A DNA stretch of 64,000 nucleotides, taken from NCBI RefSeq assembly GCF_000143415.4, contig NW_003314286.1, positions 203,616 to 267,615 of the forward strand, read 5' to 3'. How positions within the stretch are numbered: position 1 is the stretch's first letter; each line of letters starts with the position of its first letter. Both the position numbers and the translations under genes were made by a program. Origin of the DNA: Selaginella moellendorffii. Taxonomy: Eukaryota; Streptophyta; Lycopodiopsida; Selaginellales; Selaginellaceae. This document shows positions 12,870-22,276 of the stretch, piece after piece. The notes under the pieces were generated by a model that was given only the letters and a program-made list of their open reading frames with translations, was not told the DNA's origin and did no database searches.

Positions 12870-13420
12870 TGTGTGAGCGCCAAGATCACGGTGATGAGTT
12901 GAGATCCGGCATTGTCTCGTAGATGTCCCTGGCACTCACAAGCTGGCCTTCCTGTGCATAAGCTTGCATCATCACAGTGGATGTCACAGCGTTTATCTCT
13001 GGCATTTCGACGAAGATTTTCAATGCTTCCTCGGATAATCTGCAGCTGACCAGTGAGAGAGTGTTGTAAGACACCAGGTTGTGGCCGGGCATTTTCTCAA
13101 GGAAATTTTTGCAGTGGTGGATGTCGGGTGTGTAGCAAGCGAACATGGTGTTCCAGGAGCCCATGTCCAGGCACGCCAAAGCATCAAACATTGCTCAAGC
13201 TTTGTGGATCTTGGAGTGATCCGCGTCTAAAACAATCATGTTGGAAGCAGCTGGGTTCATTGAGTATGGTTTCTTGCATGATCTGAAACAAATTCTCTCC
13301 ATCTCCGCAAATGCTTGAAGAATCACGCTCCATCACTCTGGCATAATCGCATCCGTGTAAGTTTTCAGCATAGTTGTCCACGACACAATATTGTGAGCAG
13401 CAAGCCACTCCCCATTAAGG
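12870..13420 (-). pseudogene. PPR pseudogene fragment (copy of 17430-17960)
   Basis: The minus strand encodes PPR-type helices (for example VSYNTLSLVSCRL, TVMMQAYAQEGQL and ARDIYETMP) nearly the same as those of the broken PPR locus at 17430-17960. There is no start, the frame shifts around 13190, and there is no continuation. At about 13425 it changes directly into sequence matching the 3' end of the PhyH-like pseudogene. Confidence 0.75.
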
Positions 13421-13424
13421 TCAG

Positions 13425-14030
13425 CACAAAACACGGTAGGTCTTTGTTTCTCTTTCTGGTATTTCTTTTTATCCCAAAACCATGATCACATAGCAGCAAA
13501 GTTCAGGATGAATACTTAGTAAACTTAAAAGAATGCATATCCTCTGGTTTATAACAATGTCTTCATTAATATGGTGTGGTTTCTGTGATGGTTACATTTC
13601 ACACTTTGTTCTTCCGACAAAAGTAAACATAAATGAAGGGCCTCAAATGTGGCACTTGTCACATGTACATTTCAGCTTCTTTCGGACAAAGGTTGTGGAA
13701 ACCACTAGCACCGAAATGAGAATGTTAATTTTTAATAGAAAAAGAAAAACCGTGGAGAATATAATACATTTTCTTGCTTGATTAGATATGGACAGAAACA
13801 TGGGACTGAGAAACCATGAACACATAAAAAAAGAAAATTCTTAGTACTGAAAAGAGTTGTTAGTTGTTTGCTTTGACAAAAGTGTGATTTGAAAAAGCCA
13901 TAATTAAATGTTTCTTTGGTGATTGATGATCACAACCTACAAATGATCCATATTGAGTGTTTTGATGTTTGTAACTATCCCAATCCCAAATGTGCAGCTA
14001 TGGAGTCTTAAACTGGAGTCAAGAAAAATC
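13425..14030 (+). pseudogene. Copy of the 3' end and downstream flank of the PhyH-like pseudogene
   Basis: Matches 19378-19800 in order: CTCAGCACAAAACACG near 13424, the following intron, the AAGTTCAGGATGAA exon start, and much further on ACAAATGATCCAT (13938). More diverged than the PPR part. Non-coding now. Confidence 0.55.
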
Positions 14031-14609
14031 AGTGGATTGATGTACTTTGATACATGCCGTTGACTCGCATAGATGTACTTCATCATAGTCCTCGCAAAGG
14101 CTCAAACTTGGAGGCTGTGATTTGAAAGAAAATAATAATCTTCTGGATTTGAGCTTTAGAGTAAGAAAAAACTGAAGCTTACAATGAAAGAGGTTTAATA
14201 TGACAAGTAATTTCTTTTGGTACTGGTTATGCAAATAAAACTTTTTCTTACAAGAGAAATGTGAAATTACTGAATGCTATTTGTAAAATAGGCATTTATA
14301 TGTCTATAGAAGCAGTACTAGATTCTCTAGTATATTCCACCAATGGGTCAATGGTTAGAGCAAACTTTTAACTTTTGTTGCTATTGTGATATGTTTTAAC
14401 ATGGTTTGGGTTGATTTTAAGTGTATGGTTAAAATTTTTGGTAAATTTATTTAAATTAATCTTGATTAAAAGACTAAAGTTAGCAAAAGCTAAATTTAAA
14501 TTTAGATCTATAGCATAGAGTTTTATATCATTAGCAAATAGGATTGTTTGAATGATAATCCTTTATGCTAACATCTATCGTTTTATTGACAAACATCTTT
14601 TTTGTTTTT

Positions 14610-15229
14610 CTTTCTTGTAGTTATTTTCATTACTCCAATTGCTTGTTAAATTGTGCCAACCTCCTCTACCAAAAGCAATTGGAAGTTCTTGCTGTCCCCC
14701 AATGCCTCTCAGCCTCCTTTGTGTCTTTATTAGAAGCAATTGTCTACTTGTCATGCAATCATTCAAACCTACAACCAAAAATGGTGAGTACAAAAAGGAA
14801 AACTAATTTGAAAATGTGGGGCACCAATAAATTCGAAGAACTTTGTTAGATTTGTGATTCCATGTCTAGCTCTATACACTAAAAAACACTATTATCATTT
14901 TCCTTTGCTTCATGAGCATTAGCATTACTAGTCATGGGTTCAACATTGTGTTCTTTTATATTTCCTTCTTTGTGGCTTTCTTATTCCACATATGCCACAT
15001 TTCTTATAAATTTTTGGCAAAGTAGTTCTATTAGATGCTTTTGAAAGAATAGCAAAGGAATATTAAGCTGGAATTGCTAAATAGAGGTTTTTAGATTTTC
15101 TCCTTATAACATATTGAGTTATCTCTAGAAGAAAGGCATTGGTTTTATATGCTCCTCCCCATTTTAGGCATTGTGGAAGCTTGATCTAAATCTCCAAGAA
15201 TTCTATGATCTTGATGCAAGTTCATTTAG
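14610..15229. repeat. Dispersed repeat, copy 2
   Basis: Shortened copy of 9780-10852 in the same orientation, carrying the same start (TGTTAAATTGTGCCAACCTC) and end (GATCTTGATGCAAGTTCATT) blocks but with about 450 bp of internal deletions. No coding frame. Confidence 0.6.
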
Positions 15230-16620
15230 TTAGCCATACTGATGTAATTGCCATGCAACTAGGATGGCAATATACTTTGTATATATTACCATTATTATTA
15301 TTATTATTGCCCTAGAGTTTGAGCTATCATGCAAGCCTCTTCTTTGATTCATGTTGTGTGTATGCCAAGGATTGCATGTTCATGTTTATATATACTTGAA
15401 CACTTGCAATAACTAATGATAGAAACTACCCATGAATGGTTGTCTCTTTGAATGATAAGAACAAACATTACTAATGGCTCGGTTAGTAAAGGGCTAACAA
15501 CGACAAGGTGGTAGTGGTCAATGGATAGACCTTCACATGAGGACAATGAGGCCATAAAAATGTTATGCTGTCATGAGGTGGAGTTGTGGTTTTTTAAGAG
15601 TTGAGGAGGGGTGGTGTGAAAAGAAAACCCTCAGGCAATAGCTTCAAACCAAGCAAAGAAGGCATCATTGTTCAAGTGAACTCATAGCACTTGGCCTTTT
15701 GTTTCTTGTTCCCAAGCATTAATGATGTTAGGGAGAGTGCTTTTCAATGGAGGCAGTACCAGGAGATCAAGAGGATCTTTAGAATCTGGTATCTTCCTTG
15801 TGATTCATTATTTCTTATGTGCGTGTGTCTAGATTAAAAGAGACAAAAATGAAACTAACTTAATAAAATAAGTAAAGCAAACTTACCATCACTTCAACCA
15901 CTTCCATGTATTTCTCCAAGCAAGACAGTGTTAGATAACAAGCACTCATAACTTCTTCCTCCAAGCCAAAACTAACTTTCCTCTTTTGCTATGGAACTCA
16001 AGGCACAACTTCCCCAAAACCATCACTATAAGTGCTAACATTTTTTATATATTATCAAGATTGAGAACATTTATCAATAATAAATCAGTCCCCATGAAAG
16101 ATATTTGCCTTCTTGGACTTTCCAACAAAGTTTTACAGTGTTTAAAATAACAACACACAAAGTTAAGGAAAGATATTTGACTAGAATATTGAGAGAACCT
16201 AAAATTGGGATAAAGAACCAATGAAAGAAACCACTTAAATTCTCCACAACTTATTTTGATTTCTTATTATGTCAATCATATAAAAACTTGATTAAACATC
16301 CCATGACTTTGTGAAAAGATATTAGTTCTAATCTTAGTTTATACTTTTGACCTTTATTTTTACCATAAGCTTCCGTGGATTATTTATTCTATGTCAGTGG
16401 AAAGCCCAGTCTTTGTTAGCCTGATCCATGCTATTGTTTTTGTAGAAGACATCCCTCATCAAGCCTCTCTAGCTTGGAGACCCTTCTTCACAATCGCTAA
16501 CACCTGCCTGACTTGCAAAGAAGTGTAATGTTTGGAGCACAATCCTCTATCCTTTCTCAGGTCCTTGAAAGAGCCATCCTTGGAAAAAAGAAAGAGAGAG
16601 AAGCGTCATCTACATAACGC
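15230..16620. other. AT-rich intergenic sequence, nothing identified
   Basis: Low GC content, with a short ATT-type microsatellite near 15290-15305. No frame longer than 70 codons and no recognised motif on either strand. Confidence 0.5.
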
Positions 16621-16860
16621 ATTAGGTTGAGCTTTGATGGTCTCGGAAACTTCACTGAAGAATCCAAACATTTGGAAAATACTTCAAGGCCTGGCGCCCC
16701 AAGAAATTCCAGAAAGGAAGATCAAAGAAATGTTTGCAAAAGATATCGGGCCTCCTTGGGCGCCCTGGGTACCAAGCGCTATCCGGTAGGTCACGGTGGG
16801 GTTGACCATACCGACTTAGCACTACTGGGTCACCGACGAGGGGGGCCAAGTGGTCAAGGG

Positions 16861-18706
16861 TCAGCGACCCCATTTACTAAGCAACCCGAGGGATGCAAGC
16901 GCCCTTTCAGGCTCTCCCGGATTAACCCTCCTTGCAACTCCATTTCTTTTATACCGGTGTTCCTCTACTGCGCCTTGGCTGGTGGGATAGGTTTTCAGCT
17001 TACATGGCACAACATCCGCATCTCCGGGATGACTAGGATTGTCGGTTGTCAACCTGGCATTATCCAAGTACCAGCCGACATTTTCGACAACCTTTTCATT
17101 TCGATGGATTTTCCACCCAGAAGAATCATCCACAAGCCCGGCTGTGGAACAAATGGCATGGATTGCTCCAGCTGACTCGCCCTGGGAGAGATCCCAAAGT
17201 CTGCGATCATGGACAAAAATCTCGGCAACACTGCTCGAGCTGGCTCGCCGCCGCTGCTAGAATTGTTGTGAAGATGGTCTCGTCTGGCTTGAAAGCCAGA
17301 AAGATGCATCTCTCGAAAGAGATCCAGTGCCTCGCTCACGCGTCCGTTCTGGACATAGGCCGCCATGATCGAGCTCCAGGCCTCAAAGGCTCAAAGGCTC
17401 AAAGGCTGTTCTCAAGGATTGGGCTGTGCGAGCGCCAAGATCACGGTGATGAGAGCCACTGAGTTGCGATCCGGCATTGTCTCGTAGATGTCCCTGGCTC
17501 TGGCAAGCTGGCCTTCCTGTGCATAAGCTTGCATCATCACAGTGGACGTCACAGCGTTTATCTCTGGCATTTCGACGAAGATTTTCACTGCTTCCCCGGA
17601 TAATCTGCAGCTGACCAGTGAGGTAAGACACCAGGTTGGGGCCGGGCATTTCTCAAAGAAATCTTTGCAGTGGTGGACGCCGGGTGCGTAGCAAGCGAGC
17701 ATGGTGTTCCAGGAGACCATGTCCAGGTACGCCAAAGCATCAAACACTGCTCGAGCTTTGTCGATCTTGGAGTGATCGGCGCAACTGGGATCGTCGAGTG
17801 TGGTTTCTCGCATGATCTGAAAAAAACTCTCGCCATCTTGTACATGCCCAAACCATACGCTCCAGGTGATTGAGCTTCGCTCTGGCATAATCGCAAACAG
17901 TCGCTTCGGCCCGTTAAGGTTACATGCATCCACGTATGTTTTCAGCATAGTTTCCACGACACAATATTGGGAGCAGGCATTGCGTCAAAGGGATCTTTCG
18001 CCATGGAGAAATCCCCAGCCTGGGCAAATGCCGAGATTATAGCGTTCTATTCTTGCGCCGACGCTCTGGAACACAGTCATAGCCTTGCCCGTGTTGCCAC
18101 TGAGAGCGTAGCGAGGAATCATAGGCGTTCACGTGTTCTCGTGGTGAGCAGGCGTGATTTGAAAGAGCTCTATGGCTTTGCTGTAATGCCCGGTCTGGGC
18201 ATATGCGCACATCATGGAGTTCCACGACACCACGTTCCTCATGGGCCTATTCTCGAACATACATTGCGCGAAATCCAAATGCCGTTCTCGGCGTAGGCAT
18301 TCATCATAGCCGTCCATGTAATCACGTCCTTGGACGGCATCCTGTTAAAGACCCGGCGCGCGTCGTCCAGATGCCCGCTCTGGGCATACACCCGGAGGAG
18401 GATATTCCGGAGAAGGAATTGGGATCTTTGATGCCAGCGAAGACGGAGAGGGCGTGCTCGAGGCTGCCACAGAGCGCATAGGAGATTGGCGAGGTAGCGA
18501 TGGTCGCGGCATTGCGCGCAGTCGCGATCGAGGGTGTTGACATTGGCAATCCTGCGAAGAAAATCTTCTACTTGCTGCTCGTTTGCGCGAGAAGGAAAAG
18601 AGGAGGAATGGATCATCCATCCAAACTCGCCAATTCCCTCACTGTTCTTCCCCCGGGGATTGTTCTCCAGCGCTGAGATCAAGGTTCTCAGGCAGCGGAT
18701 CCCCAA
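16861..18706 (-). pseudogene. Broken PPR gene (PLS type, with E-like tail)
   Basis: Successive PPR motifs run on the minus strand from an N-terminal region at 18706 through HLDDARRVFNRMP, FAQCMFENRPMRNVVSWN, KARAVFDALAYLD and ARDIYETMPDRN, then an E-like part (FVPQPGLWMILLGG near 17100). The reading frame must change at about 18490, 18310, 18040, 17960 and 17400, so it is not a single intronless gene as PPRs usually are. A true PPR would act in organelle RNA metabolism; this locus probably does not. Introns are an unlikely explanation because the breaks fall inside helices. Confidence 0.75.
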
Positions 18707-18952
18707 ATATGAAGAAATGCTCGCGGCTTACAAACACCGCGTCTAGCTCAAGCAAACCAGAGCGTTGATATTTATCTTTGGATAGAAGTTTTGGATCATC
18801 TTTTCTCTCTTGTTATGACGTGGTTTCTTCCATCTCCACCGAAGAGCTTGTTCTCTGGACGAATTCGTTTTCCACCCTCGACTCTGCCAGGCCGCAGCGG
18901 AGCTCCTGGGATCAAACAGAGTCGATCGATAAGCTTTTCGTTTTCCTTCTCC

Positions 18953-19571
18953 TAAGATAAGAACTTCGTCTCTAGATTCGTAGTCTCTTCATCAAGCTCC
19001 CAGGATTCAGTGTCACCAAACTGGCACTCTGATCTCAACAAAATCCTTCCTCGCGTTTTGGATTCCACTCCATTCACTGTCACAAACAGACTCCACGCTC
19101 CACTTTGCGTTTGCTCTGCCGTATTGGCAATCGAATCGAACCGAGGGATGGACAACTTGGAGCGAAGGGGATACTCAATTGAAACTTACAGAGAACTCGC
19201 TGCTGGAGACGCGTAAGTAGTTTTTTTTCTCTTGACTTCCATGAGTTTGTATCGTTGTGAATCCAGGACTCTCCACCATGGCTGGACCTTGCACTTTGCG
19301 CCCGAGCAACCGGCTAGTAGCTCGCCGTCTCGTCTTGCATGGACAGTGAGCTACTTTGGCGATGGAGCACGCTTGCTCAGCACAAAACACGCAAGGTCTT
19401 TGGTTTTTGTTTGCGGTGTTTGTTTTTATCTCAAGATCACGCAGGAGGAAAGTCCAGGATGAAGACTTTGGAGGCTGGTTCAAGGACGTAAATTCACGGT
19501 GGAAGAAAAACTATGGAAAATTCCTTTCCTTGTCTCGAGTAAATATGGCCAAAGACAAACACTCAACTTGA
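18953..19571 (+). pseudogene. Phytanoyl-CoA-dioxygenase (PhyH)-like gene, frame-broken
   Basis: Assembled across frames on the plus strand. LFIKLPGFSVT lies near 18990. NWHSDLN, with the His-X-Asp iron-binding pair, is near 19014. FWIPLHSLSQTDSTLHFA is near 19056. LERRGYSIETYRELAAGDA then runs through an intron (GT at 19213) into TLHHGWTLHFAPEQP with the distal His, then LAWTVSYFGDGARLL. A last exon ends DEDFGGWFKDV and a stop at 19569-19571. At least two one-base frame changes and an in-frame stop near 18975 separate these blocks. Members of the family are Fe(II)/2-oxoglutarate oxygenases. The 5' part was not identified. Confidence 0.7.
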
Positions 19572-20039
19572 TGCAGCATGGGGACTCTCCATTTACAAGT
19601 GAGAAGCCGTGGCACATGAAGAAAGTAAATTCCTAGTACCGCCAATCACTTTGACATACGAAAAATCAATAAACAAAAGGATGATCAGAACTTACAAATG
19701 ATCCATACTGAGCATTTTTTATGTCTGTAAAAATCCCAGTTGGTCTGGATGTCCAACCGTGGGGCCTTAAAGCCGACCCAAGGAAAATCCAGTCAGAAGC
19801 ATAGGCCACGCGACAGCTGCTTACACAAAACAAAATACAACCAACAATGGTGGCTTGCTTTATCAGCGTAACATTTTATCATCCTGAAGCGTACCTTTGG
19901 CTCAAAACTATAACTCCTACCGATGATGCCTAGCAGTGATGACTGTGGCTGCAATCAAACCAGGAAAAGGGGACGATCCAGAAACGAAATGAGTTTGGAT
20001 TCAATAGATAAGTTAAGAAAAATCACAGTCCAAATTCAT
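19572..20039. other. Intergenic sequence between PhyH-like pseudogene and PPR gene
   Basis: No gene seen. The first 230 bp are duplicated near 13790-14030. The rest probably holds the 3' flank of the minus-strand PPR gene. Confidence 0.5.
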
Positions 20040-21908
20040 TCAAGCCAAATCGTTCAAGCGCTTTGATCTTGGCAGCCAGGGTTTGTCTTCTAGTGTTTGT
20101 TTTTCTTTATGAATTTCCCGGACTAGGGAAGTCCAATGTTCAAATTCTGGAATAAATGGCATATTATCAAAGAGCTCTTTTGCCTCCTCTAAGTTCCCAG
20201 CTCTTGCCAAGAGGTCTATCATGCAACCAAATTCTTGCCTCGTCCAGGGAGTACCATGGTTTGCGCAAATCGACTGGAAGTAGCGTCGACCGGCCATAAC
20301 ATCGCCCGAGTGGCTACAAGCGTTCAAGACACTTATCATCAGCACCTCATTTGAATCTAAGCCATTCACACACATGCTCCAAAAGGTGTCAAGGGCATCT
20401 CCAATAGATTCTCCAGATTTGGCTTGGAAAGCTGAATTCTGCACGATGGGACTGTCCTGTTCCAGAGATCTTTCTGAGTTTTTTGTGGCTTTTGATGAGA
20501 ATCCGGCCTGCCTGAGAGATGTTAGCAAGACTGTCGTGGAGAAAGAATCGTGGTGCTGATGGTGGAAGAGCTTGAGAGCTTCGTGCTGGTGGTTATTATC
20601 AGCGAGTGCTACTGCAAGTGTTGTCAATGAAACAAGATCATGCTCAGGCATTCTACAGTTGAAAAACTCCTTTGCAAATGCTAGATCTCTGTTCTGCACA
20701 AGTGCTTCCAGCATTACGTTAAGCGAGACAAGGTTACGGCTAAGCATTGTGTTAAATGTGGTCTCAGCTTCCAAAAACAGCCCGTTCCGGGCGTATACTG
20801 CAACGAGAGCTGTTGCCGAGAAGAGGTCATGGTGCGGCAATTTTGCTAAGATAAAGCTTAGAAAACTAGAATCAAAGTCGGTTTTACTAGCAGAAAGCAA
20901 GGTAGAAAAAGACATGGGAGTAATTTCAGGAATGTAATAAAGTAAATCATTACAACGATCCATATGCCCGGTTCCGGCGTAAACTGCAAGCATAGCGTTC
21001 CACGAGACAGAATCTTTCTCGCACAGTTTTGAGAACAAGTTTTCAGCTTCGTCAACTTTTGAGTTTCTCGCATAAACATAAAGCATTGCATTTGATGATA
21101 TTACATCGTGATACGGCATACCATCAAAAACGTCTTTCGCTACATCAACTCCGCCTCTTTGGGCATATGCTGCAAGGAACAATGTTGTCGACGGGATATC
21201 ATGCTCCGGCATGGACTCATATATTCTTCTGGCTATCGCCCTGGATTCATTTTCCTGGAGGTGGAAAGAAAGGAGGAGTGTCCAAGTGATGATATCATGG
21301 AGCTCCATCCAGTCAAAAAACGATTTTGGGACAAAAGAATGCCCGAGAGAGGCAAATTTCTTGAGCACAGAGTTACCAGATACAAGATCATACTCTGGAA
21401 GTCTCTTTAAGAAATCAATCACACTTTGAAAATCTCCGGATTTCGCAATTGCATCCAGTATTGAGTTCCACGAGAAGAGATTTCTAGCAGGCATCCCGTC
21501 AAAGATTAGTGCCGCATTTTTCAGATACCCTGATTGGGCATATGCAGAAACGAATATCGTCCATGAAACCAGACTTTTCTCCAGCATTGAATAAAACATC
21601 ACGGAAAGAGCTTCTAGATTTTTCTGCCGAGCGTACGTCCCTAGCATCAGATTGAAGGAGACGAGATTCCAGCCGGGCATTCGATAAAAGAAATCAATAG
21701 CCTCACTAAATTGCCCGTGCCTGGCAAGTGCCGTAAGCATCGCGTTCCAGGAGACAATGTTCTTGGCAGGCATCGTATCAAAAACGCTCTTGGCATTGGC
21801 CAGGCTCCCATCTTTGGCAAGCGCGCTGATCAACTTGTTCTGCCGGGAGACGATATCATCGAAAGTGTTGTGACACAAGAACTCGAAGTTCCTTAGCGCT
21901 ACTGTCAT
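20040..21908 (-). CDS. Pentatricopeptide repeat protein (PLS type, no DYW domain)
   Basis: Single uninterrupted 622-residue frame, intronless as most plant PPR genes are. Residues about 20-470 are back-to-back PPR motifs with typical signatures (NIVSWNAMLTALARHG, DVFDGMPYHDVISSNAML). The last ~150 residues carry a motif-like stretch (NACSHSGDVMAGRRYF, CMIDLLARAGNLEEAKEL) ending before a full E/DYW domain. By family knowledge it is an organelle RNA-binding editing or processing factor; without DYW it would need a partner for deamination. No strong transit peptide is evident. A decayed copy of its 5' end lies just upstream (22046-22220). Confidence 0.85.
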   Translation of the reverse strand: MTVALRNFEFLCHNTFDDIVSRQNKLISALAKDGSLANAKSVFDTMPAKNIVSWNAMLTALARHGQFSEAIDFFYRMPGWNLVSFNLMLGTYARQKNLEALSVMFYSMLEKSLVSWTIFVSAYAQSGYLKNAALIFDGMPARNLFSWNSILDAIAKSGDFQSVIDFLKRLPEYDLVSGNSVLKKFASLGHSFVPKSFFDWMELHDIITWTLLLSFHLQENESRAIARRIYESMPEHDIPSTTLFLAAYAQRGGVDVAKDVFDGMPYHDVISSNAMLYVYARNSKVDEAENLFSKLCEKDSVSWNAMLAVYAGTGHMDRCNDLLYYIPEITPMSFSTLLSASKTDFDSSFLSFILAKLPHHDLFSATALVAVYARNGLFLEAETTFNTMLSRNLVSLNVMLEALVQNRDLAFAKEFFNCRMPEHDLVSLTTLAVALADNNHQHEALKLFHHQHHDSFSTTVLLTSLRQAGFSSKATKNSERSLEQDSPIVQNSAFQAKSGESIGDALDTFWSMCVNGLDSNEVLMISVLNACSHSGDVMAGRRYFQSICANHGTPWTRQEFGCMIDLLARAGNLEEAKELFDNMPFIPEFEHWTSLVREIHKEKQTLEDKPWLPRSKRLNDLA

Positions 21909-22045
21909 TGATTAAGGTTGCTAGAGTTATCCAAAACCTTGAATCTTCTTTACATATTGTGCATCTTATCAACAGTTTCACAAGGTCGGACGATCGATCT
22001 TTAAGGTATTATAAGAGTAAAGTAGATTATTAAAGGTTGATTCAT

Positions 22046-22220
22046 TGCAAAAGATTAGTGCCACTACAAAGATTGTCTACGTCGCTTGATCAAGGAAATC
22101 AACAACTTCACTAAATTATCTGTGCTTCGCGTTCTATAAGATAATGTTCTTGGTGATCGAGGTCTCATCTTTGGCAATAAATTTGTTCTTAGTTGTGACA
22201 AGAACTCGAAGTTCCTAAGC
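22046..22220 (-). pseudogene. Decayed copy of the 5' end of the adjacent PPR gene
   Basis: Blocks such as AAAGATTAGTGCC, CACTAAATT, GATAATGTTCTTGG, CTCATCTTTGGCAA and CAAGAACTCGAAGTTCCT occur in the same order as in 21495-21900, with the sequence between them deleted. No open frame remains. Confidence 0.65.
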
Positions 22221-22276
22221 TGGTCTCGTCCCAAGCAAAAAAAATCTTGGTAGAGCACTCAAGGATGGCACTTATT

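Noticed and set aside
16740-16860. Possible 5S-rRNA-like sequence (CTACTGGGTCACC context)
   Set aside because: Only a short imperfect resemblance; the rest of the 5S secondary structure is absent.
16627-17175. 182-codon plus-strand frame
   Set aside because: Overlaps the E-like end of the PPR pseudogene on the other strand and shows no protein motif.
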